From JBBIPA01 sp963775935 (GTDB lineage Bacteria; Chloroflexota; Dehalococcoidia; GIF9; UBA5629): a DNA stretch of 64,000 bases. The notes beneath the pieces were generated by a model, which saw nothing but the letters and a program-made list of their open reading frames with translations, had not been told where the DNA came from and searched no databases. Every line of letters starts with the position of its first letter. Positions within the stretch are counted from its first letter, which is position 1. Positions 42,000-50,642 of the stretch are shown here, in pieces. The translations under genes were made by a program, and so were the position numbers. The stretch covers positions 620,001-684,000 of the forward strand of contig CAVZKR010000002.1 of the NCBI GenBank assembly GCA_963775935.1. The letters are read 5' to 3'.

Positions 42000-42779
42000 T
42001 CACTTCTGTGATCCATTTTGTTGCGGGATATTACTTTTTTTGCCCCAGACAAATGACCATCCCAGCCCAGGTTTGACATCCCACTGTCTAAAAAATGTTT
42101 CTGAGAGTAAGATTCCCAGTTCAGCTGTGGTATAGCTTGCCAGGAGCGAGTTAATAGGTTCATTGGCCTTTTTCATAACAGAGGGTATAACGAATCTCTG
42201 GGCGAATTGTATTAGCCAGTGGAATAACTGCCGACCATCTCGCCTTAAGTCGAAGATGAGGAATTGTCCTTCTGGCTTGAGAACACGATATATTTCCTGG
42301 AGCGCCCGCTTCGGTTCCGACCAGTGGTGCAGGGACAAGGTACTGACCAGAAAATCGATAGAGTCGGCTTCTAATGGGAGCGCCTGTATATCACCCTGAC
42401 GGAAGCTTACTTTCTCAGACAGCCCGGGCGATGACATGTTTTTAGCGGCTTTCTGCACCATCTCTTCGGCGATGTCGACCCCGATGATGGAGAGATGTGG
42501 TAGAGATTTCGCTATGGTGGTGATAAGGTAACCTGGTCCACAGCCGGCGTCTACCAGAATACCCGAAGGATGATAGTTCTTCAACTCACGGACAATGAGC
42601 CATCGGATAGCTTTGAATTGTGGCCATTGGCTGATCTGGTCATAGGCACGGACTATATCGTCATCCTCGATACCTTCAAAGCTTACCTTACGTGGAACTT
42701 TCAATGGGCGGGAGCCCAGTACCAGGATTACCAGTATCAGAAGAACAACTGCCAGGACAACCCAAATCCACGTAGCCAT
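42000..42779 (-). CDS. Membrane-anchored class I SAM-dependent methyltransferase
   Basis: The protein has 259 residues. An N-terminal TM helix (about 3-21) anchors a Rossmann methyltransferase domain. Motif I LVDAGCGPGYL, post-I acidic IIGVDIAEEM, motif II-like IDFLVSTLSLHHW (as in UbiE/Methyltransf_11) and a PEGQFLIFDLRRDG strand are present. Membrane attachment suggests a lipid or quinone-like substrate (inference). It lies 86 bases downstream of cobU on the same strand, but its promoter assignment is unclear. Confidence 0.82.
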   Translation of the reverse strand: MATWIWVVLAVVLLILVILVLGSRPLKVPRKVSFEGIEDDDIVRAYDQISQWPQFKAIRWLIVRELKNYHPSGILVDAGCGPGYLITTIAKSLPHLSIIGVDIAEEMVQKAAKNMSSPGLSEKVSFRQGDIQALPLEADSIDFLVSTLSLHHWSEPKRALQEIYRVLKPEGQFLIFDLRRDGRQLFHWLIQFAQRFVIPSVMKKANEPINSLLASYTTAELGILLSETFFRQWDVKPGLGWSFVWGKKSNIPQQNGSQK

Positions 42780-42865
42780 GCCTGTTTCGGCAGGATTGTA
42801 CCACGTGTTTTATCCTATAGTAAAGTTCGCGGTACTATGGTTTATTGGTTTGGCTAGGCATGCGT

Positions 42866-43411
42866 TTAGTCACCTTTAATCTTTAGTGGTATCCCCGCTG
42901 CCAGAAAGTAGACCTGGTCAGCATTCTGGACAATAAGCTGATTAGCTTTACCCAGCAGGTCACGATAGATACGTCCCAGCTTATTATCTGATACCAGCCC
43001 CAGTCCAACCTCGTTAGAAACAATGATGAAGTTGGCATGAGAGGCATTCATAATGGTTACCAGCTCTGTTATTTCAGCCATGACTTTCCTCTCAGCTTCG
43101 AGGTAGTCAACTTTATCTCCTATCATATTAGAAACGAGTAAAGTGAGGCAATCGAGGATGACTACTGCAGCATCGCTGATTTGCTCTTTTAAGGCTCTAC
43201 CGGTATGTCGAGGTGCCTCAACTGTTCGCCAACTTTTGGGGCGATTCTTTTTATGTTCTTCTATACGAACCTTCATTTCATCGTCGAGTGGCTCTCCAGT
43301 AGCTACAAACAAGACCTTCCCACCCAGTTTGGCGGCGAGTTCCTGAGCGAAAGTGCTTTTACCACTACGAGCGCCACCGAGTAGCACTATGATTTTCCGC
43401 TTAGTTGGCAA
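42866..43411 (-). CDS. cobU: Adenosylcobinamide kinase / guanylyltransferase CobU
   Basis: The protein has 181 residues. It phosphorylates adenosylcobinamide and transfers GMP to it. The P-loop GGARSGKST, then FVATGEPLDDEMKVRIEEHKKNRP with the guanylylated His, and VSNEVGLGLV are all CobU hallmarks. It is the last gene of the cobalamin operon. The start overlaps the preceding MFS-like gene by 11 bases. Confidence 0.95.
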   Translation of the reverse strand: MPTKRKIIVLLGGARSGKSTFAQELAAKLGGKVLFVATGEPLDDEMKVRIEEHKKNRPKSWRTVEAPRHTGRALKEQISDAAVVILDCLTLLVSNMIGDKVDYLEAERKVMAEITELVTIMNASHANFIIVSNEVGLGLVSDNKLGRIYRDLLGKANQLIVQNADQVYFLAAGIPLKIKGD

Positions 43412-43916
43412 TACTGGAGCCCCTTTCTTGTTTCAGCTTAACCATCGTTAAAATCAACGCAGGTAGAAAAATGATAAAAAGCACGGCTAATCCCACCTTA
43501 AGCCCGGTATATTGAGCAATCCATCCCATAACAGGTGCGCCTACAGCGACACCAATGGTAATGAGAGCATGAAATATACCGGTGGCTATACCATACTCTT
43601 CAGGCGTCGTATGGTCAATTAATAGAGCTGATACGGCGGGGAATAGTATACCATAGGCAATCATGGCCAGGGCATCACCACAGAGTCCTATAATGAGCGG
43701 CGCTTTGCAGCCGAACTTATCAATCCAACGTCCACCGATGATATTAGTGATAATATTGGTGATGTAATAGACGCCGACTACCAGTCCTAATGTCCCGATA
43801 TCAGCGCCGAGAGAAGTAGCATAGAGGGCGATGACAGGGATGAGGAGGTGTGTATCGAGGAAAGCAAGGAATGTGACGATCGGGTTAAGCTGGATTAATT
43901 TCTGGTGCATGGGCAT
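43401..43916 (-). CDS. Half-size MFS-like transporter within the cobalamin operon
   Basis: The protein has about 171 residues. The start at 43916 (MPMHQKLIQLNP) avoids the long overlap with cobS that the 214-residue reading needs. Only five to six TM helices are present. The N-terminal part (FLDTHLLIPVIALYATSLGAD, GGRWIDKFGCKAPLIIGL) is a normal MFS beginning with the motif A-like loop. The rest (LLIDHTTPEEYGIATGIFHA, GAPVMGWIAQYTG) looks like the last helices of a 12-TM protein, so the middle seems to be deleted in frame. It could be a remnant or a genuine half-transporter. Context suggests a corrinoid role. Confidence 0.65.
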   Translation of the reverse strand: MPMHQKLIQLNPIVTFLAFLDTHLLIPVIALYATSLGADIGTLGLVVGVYYITNIITNIIGGRWIDKFGCKAPLIIGLCGDALAMIAYGILFPAVSALLIDHTTPEEYGIATGIFHALITIGVAVGAPVMGWIAQYTGLKVGLAVLFIIFLPALILTMVKLKQERGSSIAN

Positions 43917-43926
43917 ATCGACTCTG

Positions 43927-44667
43927 CTAGAACCTCCAGGTAAGGATAACGATGAATATAAGAACCAGAACCTCGGACAGTTCGTTAATGGCTCCGTAAA
44001 CGTCGCCCGTGAGTCCACCCAGCCGGGAGCGAAAGTAGCTGGCAATGCCGAAGATAATAAGCCACAATGCTGCCAATATCACAATGCCTTGCCAGCTTAA
44101 AAGAAGCATTGATGCTATGATTGCGATGAGTGTGGCTATGGTGAACCTTTGCCAGGTAGAACCTTGTTTGAAAGCTAGCCCCATACCAAAGCTTTTTGCA
44201 TAGGGGAAGTTGAAAAGGGCGCTTACCATGAGCCAGCGACTGATCGTGGGCATAAGTAGTAATGCTGGCATCATCATAACGGGAGGCAGTGAAATAAACG
44301 AGGTGTATTTCAGCAGAAGTAATAGTATGGCGGCGATGATGCCGAAAGAGCCAACTCGACTGTCAGTCATGATTTCCAGTCTTCTCTCCTTTGATTTTCC
44401 AATAACGATACCGTCGAAGCTATCCATCAGTCCATCAAGGTGATGCGCGCCCGTGATGATGACCAGGGCGACGATGAGCAATGCACTCACTATAGGAGGA
44501 GGCAGGATGAGGGATAGTCCGTAATAGAGGCCGAATAGTATTGCTCCCACTATCAGTCCTATCACAGGGAAATAGGGCAAGGATTTGCCAAAATCTTCGG
44601 TAGCTTTTTCAAGGCGTCTCGGCAGTGGTAGTATGGTTAAGAACTTCAGGGCGGTGAAGAATCCCAA
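43927..44667 (-). CDS. cobS: Adenosylcobinamide-GDP ribazoletransferase CobS
   Basis: The protein has 246 residues and is a polytopic membrane enzyme that joins AdoCbi-GDP and alpha-ribazole (phosphate). The family start FFTALKFLTILPLP and the metal-binding GAHHLDGLMDSFDG motif are present, followed by MTDSRVGSFGIIA. It lies 14 bases after cobT and works directly with its product. Confidence 0.95.
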   Translation of the reverse strand: MGFFTALKFLTILPLPRRLEKATEDFGKSLPYFPVIGLIVGAILFGLYYGLSLILPPPIVSALLIVALVIITGAHHLDGLMDSFDGIVIGKSKERRLEIMTDSRVGSFGIIAAILLLLLKYTSFISLPPVMMMPALLLMPTISRWLMVSALFNFPYAKSFGMGLAFKQGSTWQRFTIATLIAIIASMLLLSWQGIVILAALWLIIFGIASYFRSRLGGLTGDVYGAINELSEVLVLIFIVILTWRF

Positions 44668-44681
44668 TTGTGTTCTGCTCC

Positions 44682-45746
44682 TTATTTTTCAGGTGGTTTA
44701 GCTTCGGAGACATTAGCCTCGGTAAACGTCGCCATTTGTGTTAGTATTTTAACGGCTGCTTCTGCCAGGGAAATACCTAATGCGGCACCGGTGCCTTCCC
44801 CCAACCGCATTTTTAAATCAAGAAGCGGCTGTAATCCCAGGAATTCAAGAAGGAGCCTGTGACCGGCTTCAGCGGAACAATGAGCGGCGATGAGGTAATC
44901 TTTTACCTCTGGCGATAGTCCAGTGGCAATGAGCGCTGCTGCGCTAGAGATGAAGCCATCAATCACTACGGGGATTCGTCGGGCAGCGCCCGCGAGCATA
45001 ACCCCAGCCAGCCCGCCGATTTCGAAACCTCCGACTTTAGCCAGTACATCGAGAGGGTCTTTACAATCAGGTTTGTTAATCTCCAGAGCTTGTTCAATGA
45101 TGCTTACCTTATGTGCGAGCTGCTTATCATCAATGCCGGTACCTCGCCCGGTTATCCTGGCTATGGAAAGTTTACTCATGGCGGCGAAGATAGCACTGCT
45201 GGCAGTGGTATTGCCAATGCCCATATCGCCAGTGCCGACAATATCGAGCCCTTGGCTTGCCTCAGCTTCAACCAGTTCGATACCCGCTTCTATAGAATCA
45301 ATAGCGTGCTGACGAGTCATGGATGGACCCTGTGCCATATTCATGGTGCCAAAATCAATCATTTTGCAGATGAGGCCAGGGGTTGGGGGAAAGCCTCCGA
45401 TTACGCCCATATCAACCACTATTACGCGTGCACCTATGTGTTTTGCCAGGACGTTGATGCCAGCACCACAATTAAGAAAGTTTAAAACCATCTGCCTGGT
45501 GACTTCCTGAGGGTACAGGGTTACCCCTTCGGCGACCACCCCGTGGTCGGCAGCCATGGTGATAATAGCTTTGTGCTCCAGCTTTGGTAGCGGATTGGCG
45601 GTAATACCAGCGATCTGTATAGAAAGCTCTTCGAGTCTCCCCAGGCTGCCCAGCGGTTTTGTTAACGTATCCTGGCGCTGTCTTGCAACTGCCATCGCGT
45701 TTTTATCCAGTGGTTTTATCGAATGAAGGGTTTTCTCTAGTTTCAT
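44682..45746 (-). CDS. cobT: Nicotinate-nucleotide-dimethylbenzimidazole phosphoribosyltransferase CobT
   Basis: The protein has about 354 residues. It activates the lower-ligand base to alpha-ribazole phosphate. Hallmarks are RQDTLTKPLGSLGRLE, MAADHGVVAEGVTLYPQEVT, FLNCGAGINVLA, GTGDMGIGNTT and the catalytic Glu region GEGTGAAL near the end. The ATG at 45746 (MKLEKTLHSIKPLD) is more likely than 45764. It sits between cobO and cobS in the operon. Confidence 0.95.
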   Translation of the reverse strand: MKLEKTLHSIKPLDKNAMAVARQRQDTLTKPLGSLGRLEELSIQIAGITANPLPKLEHKAIITMAADHGVVAEGVTLYPQEVTRQMVLNFLNCGAGINVLAKHIGARVIVVDMGVIGGFPPTPGLICKMIDFGTMNMAQGPSMTRQHAIDSIEAGIELVEAEASQGLDIVGTGDMGIGNTTASSAIFAAMSKLSIARITGRGTGIDDKQLAHKVSIIEQALEINKPDCKDPLDVLAKVGGFEIGGLAGVMLAGAARRIPVVIDGFISSAAALIATGLSPEVKDYLIAAHCSAEAGHRLLLEFLGLQPLLDLKMRLGEGTGAALGISLAEAAVKILTQMATFTEANVSEAKPPEK

Positions 45747-45779
45747 TTCAGCCTCAAAAATCAAAGTTGTAATGTCTTT

Positions 45780-46304
45780 TTAATATTCTATGCCCCGTCT
45801 ACTTCCCACCCCTTCGTTAAATGGATGTTTAATCATGAGCATCTCGGTTGCCAGGTCGGCACGCTGGATTATCTCTTTAGGCGCATTGCGACCGGTTAAC
45901 ACGAGCTCAACTGACTCAGGCTTTTTATCGAGTAAGCCTTGTACCTGTTCGATGCTTATTAGTTTTTTGCCGAGAGCCACGAAAATTTCATCAAGAATAA
46001 CGATATCATACTTGCTGCTGAGCATCTCTTTTTCAGCGTAGATTAAAGTCTGTTGCGCTTCTTGTTTTAATTGCTCAGTCGACTTGGTAAAGCTGTCGCC
46101 AACGCTTAGTTGCACAATGTCGAAGGGATGATGCTTTGCCGCGAAATGCTGCTCGCCAGTGGATACACCTTTAATGAACTGGATGACGATAACTTTCATA
46201 CCCTGTCCTGTAGCTCGTATTGCCAGTCCCAAAGCAGCAGTGGTTTTGCCTTTGCCATCACCGGTATAAATTTGAATGAGTCCCTTCGGTATTTTTTCAG
46301 TCAT
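45780..46304 (-). CDS. cobO: Corrinoid adenosyltransferase CobO/BtuR
   Basis: The protein has 174 residues. It transfers the adenosyl group from ATP to cob(I)alamin or cobyrinate diamide. The P-loop GDGKGKTTAALGLA and GMKVIVIQFIKG are characteristic; a C-terminal KHPFNEGVGSRRGIEY completes the family pattern. The start overlaps the end of cobQ by eight bases. It lets salvaged corrinoids be adenosylated before the kinase step. Confidence 0.94.
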   Translation of the reverse strand: MTEKIPKGLIQIYTGDGKGKTTAALGLAIRATGQGMKVIVIQFIKGVSTGEQHFAAKHHPFDIVQLSVGDSFTKSTEQLKQEAQQTLIYAEKEMLSSKYDIVILDEIFVALGKKLISIEQVQGLLDKKPESVELVLTGRNAPKEIIQRADLATEMLMIKHPFNEGVGSRRGIEY

Positions 46305-47817
46305 GCCTTTTCCTCTGTAGCGTTATTTGATAAATCCGTTCCATGTCGAGGTTTTGTCTGACCAAATCAGCCAATTTATCATAGTGCTCTTGTTTGTTGA
46401 TGGGGGTAGTTGTGGTGGGGGGCAGCCCGCGTAGCTGTCGGAGGCGATGGAGCAAAGCCTGGGTGAATTCGGTGTTATGGAACAAGCCGTGGATGTAGGT
46501 GCCAAATCTCAGCCCATCACTGCTGATAGCGCCATCGAAATAGTTTTTGTCTCCACACGGAGTATCCACAATTTTGAAGGCTGGCAGGTAGTTCTTATTA
46601 GTGGTCTGTCCCATATGTATCTCGTAGCCGGTGATACCGATTCCTTCCATGTTCTGAAGCAATCCTTTGTCAGCGATGACCTGTGCTTTAACCTGCGTGG
46701 TTGTTTTCTCGGCGCGGAATACAGTCTCATTGTCCAGCAAGCCTAATCCGTCGACATACCCTTGTTCCGATTCGATGTTATCAGGGTCGGTAATCCTCTG
46801 ACCCAGCATCTGATAACCACCGCAGATACCTATCACTGGTGTACCTGATTCAACCTTCTGAATAATAGCATCGGCCAGACCATTTTGCTGTAGGTAACAG
46901 AGGTCTGCAATGGTGGTTTTGGTGCCGGGTAAAATGATTAAGTCAGTATGATTTAGTTCTGCAGGATTGCTCACATAGCTGACGGTGCAGCCGAATTCTT
47001 CGAAGGGGTCGAAATCGTCATAGTTAGACATATGAGGTATATGTATTACTGCTATTTTTAAATTACCATTTGCTAAGGGATGAGGTCTATCGTCCAGAAA
47101 GACGGAATCTTCCTGGGCAATGGATATACCATGAAAGTAGGGAATGACCCCTAGAACCGGTTTTCGTGCATGTTGCTTCAGCATCTCTAATCCTGGTTTC
47201 AATAACTCTATATCACCGCGGAACTTGTTAACAATTAGCCCTTTCACCAGTGAGCGCTCTTTTCTGGTCAGCAGCTTCAATGTGCCGACCAGCGAAGCGA
47301 AGACACCGCCTCGGTCGATATCTCCCACCAGCAGCACGGGAGCATGCGCCATCATGGCTACTCGCATGTTTACAATTTCCCTCTCCCTGAAGTTAATCTC
47401 CGCCGGGCTGCCGGCACCTTCGATGACCACGACATCATAGTTTGAGCGCAGTATCTTCAACGAATTTTCGATTATACCCAGCAGGTATGGGGTGTACTCA
47501 TAATACTTGCTGGCTTCCAGGTTCTGAGCTACTCTGCCCAGCACTACTACCTGTGATTTAGCATCGGCTTCAGGCTTAAGCAATACGGGATTCATGTGAA
47601 TCGATGGCTCGATGCAGGCAGCCTCTGCTTGCACTGCCTGTGCCCGTCCGATTTCACCGCCTTCCTTGGTGACGAAGGAATTGAGCGCCATGTTCTGTGC
47701 TTTGAATGGAGCGACACTATAGCCGTCCTGATGAAAAATACGGCACAACGCCGCAACCAGAACGCTCTTGCCTACCGATGAAGCGGTGCCCTGTATCATT
47801 ACAACGCTGGCTGGCAT
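46297..47817 (-). CDS. cobQ: Cobyric acid synthase CobQ/CbiP
   Basis: The protein has 506 residues. It amidates adenosylcobyrinate a,c-diamide at four positions using glutamine and ATP. The N-terminal dethiobiotin-synthetase-like ATPase has IQGTASSVGKSVL; the C-terminal GATase domain has the nucleophile in GICGGYQMLG and HGLFHN. Its presence in an otherwise lower-loop salvage operon hints that incomplete corrinoids such as cobyrinate derivatives can also be used. It lies one base after cobD. Confidence 0.94.
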   Translation of the reverse strand: MPASVVMIQGTASSVGKSVLVAALCRIFHQDGYSVAPFKAQNMALNSFVTKEGGEIGRAQAVQAEAACIEPSIHMNPVLLKPEADAKSQVVVLGRVAQNLEASKYYEYTPYLLGIIENSLKILRSNYDVVVIEGAGSPAEINFREREIVNMRVAMMAHAPVLLVGDIDRGGVFASLVGTLKLLTRKERSLVKGLIVNKFRGDIELLKPGLEMLKQHARKPVLGVIPYFHGISIAQEDSVFLDDRPHPLANGNLKIAVIHIPHMSNYDDFDPFEEFGCTVSYVSNPAELNHTDLIILPGTKTTIADLCYLQQNGLADAIIQKVESGTPVIGICGGYQMLGQRITDPDNIESEQGYVDGLGLLDNETVFRAEKTTTQVKAQVIADKGLLQNMEGIGITGYEIHMGQTTNKNYLPAFKIVDTPCGDKNYFDGAISSDGLRFGTYIHGLFHNTEFTQALLHRLRQLRGLPPTTTTPINKQEHYDKLADLVRQNLDMERIYQITLQRKRHD

Positions 47818-47818
47818 A

Positions 47819-48910
47819 TTACTTTAATAGGAACGCCTTTGTGGCTTCGATTAGTTTTTCACATTCGGGTCTGGTACGCGGTGCGATGCGAACATAGTTG
47901 GGCAAACCAAAGGAAGAGCACTCACGGACTGCTATATTCAGATGCAGTAATGCATATCTGAATTCGAATGCAACGTTAGTCAATCTGACCAGGAAATAAT
48001 TTGTCTGTGACGGTAGTACTTCCAGTCCCAGACTAGTGAATTCCTTGACTAAAAAGCTCTTAGTCTCTCGAATTTTTTTGTTGCATTCCTCGACGTAATC
48101 ATCTGCTTGTAGTGCCACTATGCCCGCTTTTTGAGCGATGGCGTTGACATTCCAGGGAGGACGAACCCGTTTCAGTATAGAAATAATCGGCTCTGCAGCG
48201 ATGACATAGCCCAGCCGCAATCCAGCTAATGCATAGTCTTTGGTCATTGATCGCAGGATAATGAGGTTGTTATATTTCTTTAGTAAATCGAGTGATGACC
48301 ATATGCCTGTTGTAAAAGCAATATAGGCTTCGTCAACTATTACCAGGCTTTTCGACGCCGCAGATAGAACCTGGTCGATTTCCTGTTGTGAGAGATATTG
48401 CCCAGTGGGGTTATTGGGGTTACACAGGAAAATACCCTTGGGCTGATGTTGGTGGATAAGGTCTATGGTATCTCTGACATTAAACTGAAAGTTCGGTTGG
48501 CTCAATGCTGATTGGTGTACTACCTTAGCGCCGACCAGGTGACAGGCGAGTTCGTATTCGCCGTAGGTTGGTTTGGGGATGAGGACCTGGTCTTCAACAC
48601 CGAAATAGGCGAGAGCGATTAGCCTGATAAGCTCGGTTGAGCCATTGCCAATGAGCAGGTAGTCAGGCGATATACTGAGCTTGCTCGCCAGCGCTTGTTT
48701 CAGTTCCGTAGCTTCAGTATCGGGATAGCTGTCAATGAGGGCAGTGGATATAGCTTCGGCTATTCCTGGCGGTGGTCCGTAGGGATTGCAGTTGTTGCTA
48801 AAATCGAGGATGTATTTTAGGGAGAGACCCAGGTTGTGAATCTCGTGGTAGTTAAGACCACCGTGAGGGTGGGGGAAAAGTCTATCGATATTCGGTTTAG
48901 GCTGTACCAT
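47819..48910 (-). CDS. cobD: Threonine-phosphate decarboxylase CobD (PLP, HisC-like)
   Basis: The protein has 363 residues and is a fold-type I aminotransferase relative. It makes (R)-1-amino-2-propanol phosphate, the linker of the nucleotide loop. HPHGGLNYHEI at the start, FSNNCNPYGPP, NPNNPTGQYL and the PLP Lys in RSMTKDYALAGLRLGY are visible. Context (between cbiB and cobQ) supports CobD over HisC. The start overlaps the cbiB end by 14 bases. Confidence 0.9.
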   Translation of the reverse strand: MVQPKPNIDRLFPHPHGGLNYHEIHNLGLSLKYILDFSNNCNPYGPPPGIAEAISTALIDSYPDTEATELKQALASKLSISPDYLLIGNGSTELIRLIALAYFGVEDQVLIPKPTYGEYELACHLVGAKVVHQSALSQPNFQFNVRDTIDLIHQHQPKGIFLCNPNNPTGQYLSQQEIDQVLSAASKSLVIVDEAYIAFTTGIWSSLDLLKKYNNLIILRSMTKDYALAGLRLGYVIAAEPIISILKRVRPPWNVNAIAQKAGIVALQADDYVEECNKKIRETKSFLVKEFTSLGLEVLPSQTNYFLVRLTNVAFEFRYALLHLNIAVRECSSFGLPNYVRIAPRTRPECEKLIEATKAFLLK

Positions 48911-49835
48911 AATGTATCACCTCAGTAAGTAGTAGAGTGAGCAGACTCCAGAGTAGAGCTGCAATAGTTATGATTCGCAAGGAAGTGTCAATCGTATTGG
49001 CTGACAGAGCGCGATGGTTATTTCCTAGTATGTAGCAACCTGTTTTTTCCAGTTGCACTCCCAGGGCTCCGGCAATAGCGCTCATTGTCCAACCAGCGTT
49101 AGGGCTCTGAGTTTTGTTGTGGTCGCGAAGCATGATATACCAGGCCTGTGATGGGCTGTTCCGAGATATCCATGCCGAGATTACGATAATGAGGGCAGCG
49201 AGACGTGCGGGGATAAAGTTGGCAGCGTCATCTAGACGTGCAGCGAATTTACCTAAATATTCGTAATCTCCGCGGTATCCTATCATGGCATCGAAGGTGT
49301 TGATAATGCGGTAGGCGATAGCACCGGGTACCCCGAAAATAAGAAAATAGAAAAGAGGAGCAATGAAACTATCACAGCTATTCTCTGCGACCGATTCCAC
49401 TGTAGCAGCTACTATCTGGCTTTTATCCAGGGTGGCGGTATCGCGACTGACCAGAGACCTCAAGCTGAAGCGTGCTTTGTTTAACTCATCTCTGACTAAT
49501 AAACTTTTGATTGAGGTGGCTGCCTGTCTCAACCCACGGAGAGAGAAGGTAAATTTGAGGATGAGCGCTGATAATGCGACAGAGAGCAAGGCGTTTGTCT
49601 CTTTTAGATAGCCTAGCAGAAGGTGAGCGGATGCAGTAATTATTGCGATAGCAATGATGACTATGATAATGCCGAAAACAAGTTGTTTTACTTTTCCTCG
49701 TCTGGGTGCTAGTCGCATGCCGAATGAGATGAGATTGCCCAGCCAGGCAACCGGGTGCCAGGCGTTGGGGGGCTCACCGAAAGCAAGGTCGATGACTAAG
49801 GCTATCAAAAGCATGAATACGATGTCCATGGTCAT
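48897..49835 (-). CDS. cbiB: Adenosylcobinamide-phosphate synthase CbiB
   Basis: The protein has 312 residues and is a polytopic membrane protein that attaches aminopropanol (phosphate) to cobyric acid. The family signatures are DLAFGEPPNAWHPVAWLGN, LRSLVSRDTATLD, AATVESVAENSCDSFIAPLFY and DAMIGYRGDYEYLGKFAARLDD. It is located between the ABC ATPase and cobD. Confidence 0.95.
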   Translation of the reverse strand: MTMDIVFMLLIALVIDLAFGEPPNAWHPVAWLGNLISFGMRLAPRRGKVKQLVFGIIIVIIAIAIITASAHLLLGYLKETNALLSVALSALILKFTFSLRGLRQAATSIKSLLVRDELNKARFSLRSLVSRDTATLDKSQIVAATVESVAENSCDSFIAPLFYFLIFGVPGAIAYRIINTFDAMIGYRGDYEYLGKFAARLDDAANFIPARLAALIIVISAWISRNSPSQAWYIMLRDHNKTQSPNAGWTMSAIAGALGVQLEKTGCYILGNNHRALSANTIDTSLRIITIAALLWSLLTLLLTEVIHYGTA

Positions 49836-49859
49836 GTTAGTTTTATCTTTCTTTGAAAT

Positions 49860-50642
49860 TCATTTTTCTCGAACAATCAGTGTCGCTGGTAAGTTATTCA
49901 CCGGATGGGGATAGACATAAACATCGGCGCCATAGACCTCTTTAATGGTTGGCGCTGTGATTACAGCCTCAGGCGTGCCCTGGCTATATATCTTACCATG
50001 ATTCAGTATAATCAGCCTGTCGCAATATTGAACTGCCAGGTTCAAATCATGCAAGGCTATCACTACTATCAAGTTTTGCTCTCGACAGAGATGCCGAATC
50101 ATCTCCATGGTCTCTATCTGGTAGTTGATATCAAGGTGTGCAGTGGGCTCATCGAGGAGGATGATTTTAGGTTCCTGCGCTAGAGCGCGAGCGATGACGA
50201 GGCGCTGCTTCTCTCCACCTGAAAGCTCGCCAACTCTGCGCTCAGCCAATAGAGCAGTGTTGGTGGCCTCCATGGCTTTGTGGATTATGGTGAAGTCCTT
50301 GTTGTTTTCATATCTGAACAAGCCCAAATGAGGTGTACGTCCCATTAATACCACTTCCACCGCGGTGAACAATTCGGGCAAAACCGCATTTTGTGGTACT
50401 ACAGCAACCAGTTGAGCCAGATCACTGGGCTTAAGCTTGTCGATGGTGTGACCATCAATGAAAATCTGACCATGGCTTGGGGTGAGTAATCGGGTTATGC
50501 CTCTGATGAGGGTAGATTTACCCGAACCGTTGGGTCCAATAATGCCTAGAACTTCCCCGGGCACGGCTTCAAGACTGACATCCTTGAGGATGGTTTGGTT
50601 ACCATAGCCCAAACTTACCTGTACCAAACGCAGGGTTAACAT
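49860..50642 (-). CDS. btuD: Cobalamin-type ABC transporter ATPase (BtuD/FecE family)
   Basis: The protein has 260 residues. Walker A GPNGSGKST, Q-loop VVPQNAVLPELF, signature LSGGEKQRLVIARAL, Walker B IILLDEPTAHLD and H-loop ALHDLN are intact. It follows the permease gene directly (no intervening bases). The cobalamin riboswitch upstream and biosynthetic genes downstream argue for corrinoid rather than siderophore uptake. Confidence 0.9.
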   Translation of the reverse strand: MLTLRLVQVSLGYGNQTILKDVSLEAVPGEVLGIIGPNGSGKSTLIRGITRLLTPSHGQIFIDGHTIDKLKPSDLAQLVAVVPQNAVLPELFTAVEVVLMGRTPHLGLFRYENNKDFTIIHKAMEATNTALLAERRVGELSGGEKQRLVIARALAQEPKIILLDEPTAHLDINYQIETMEMIRHLCREQNLIVVIALHDLNLAVQYCDRLIILNHGKIYSQGTPEAVITAPTIKEVYGADVYVYPHPVNNLPATLIVREK

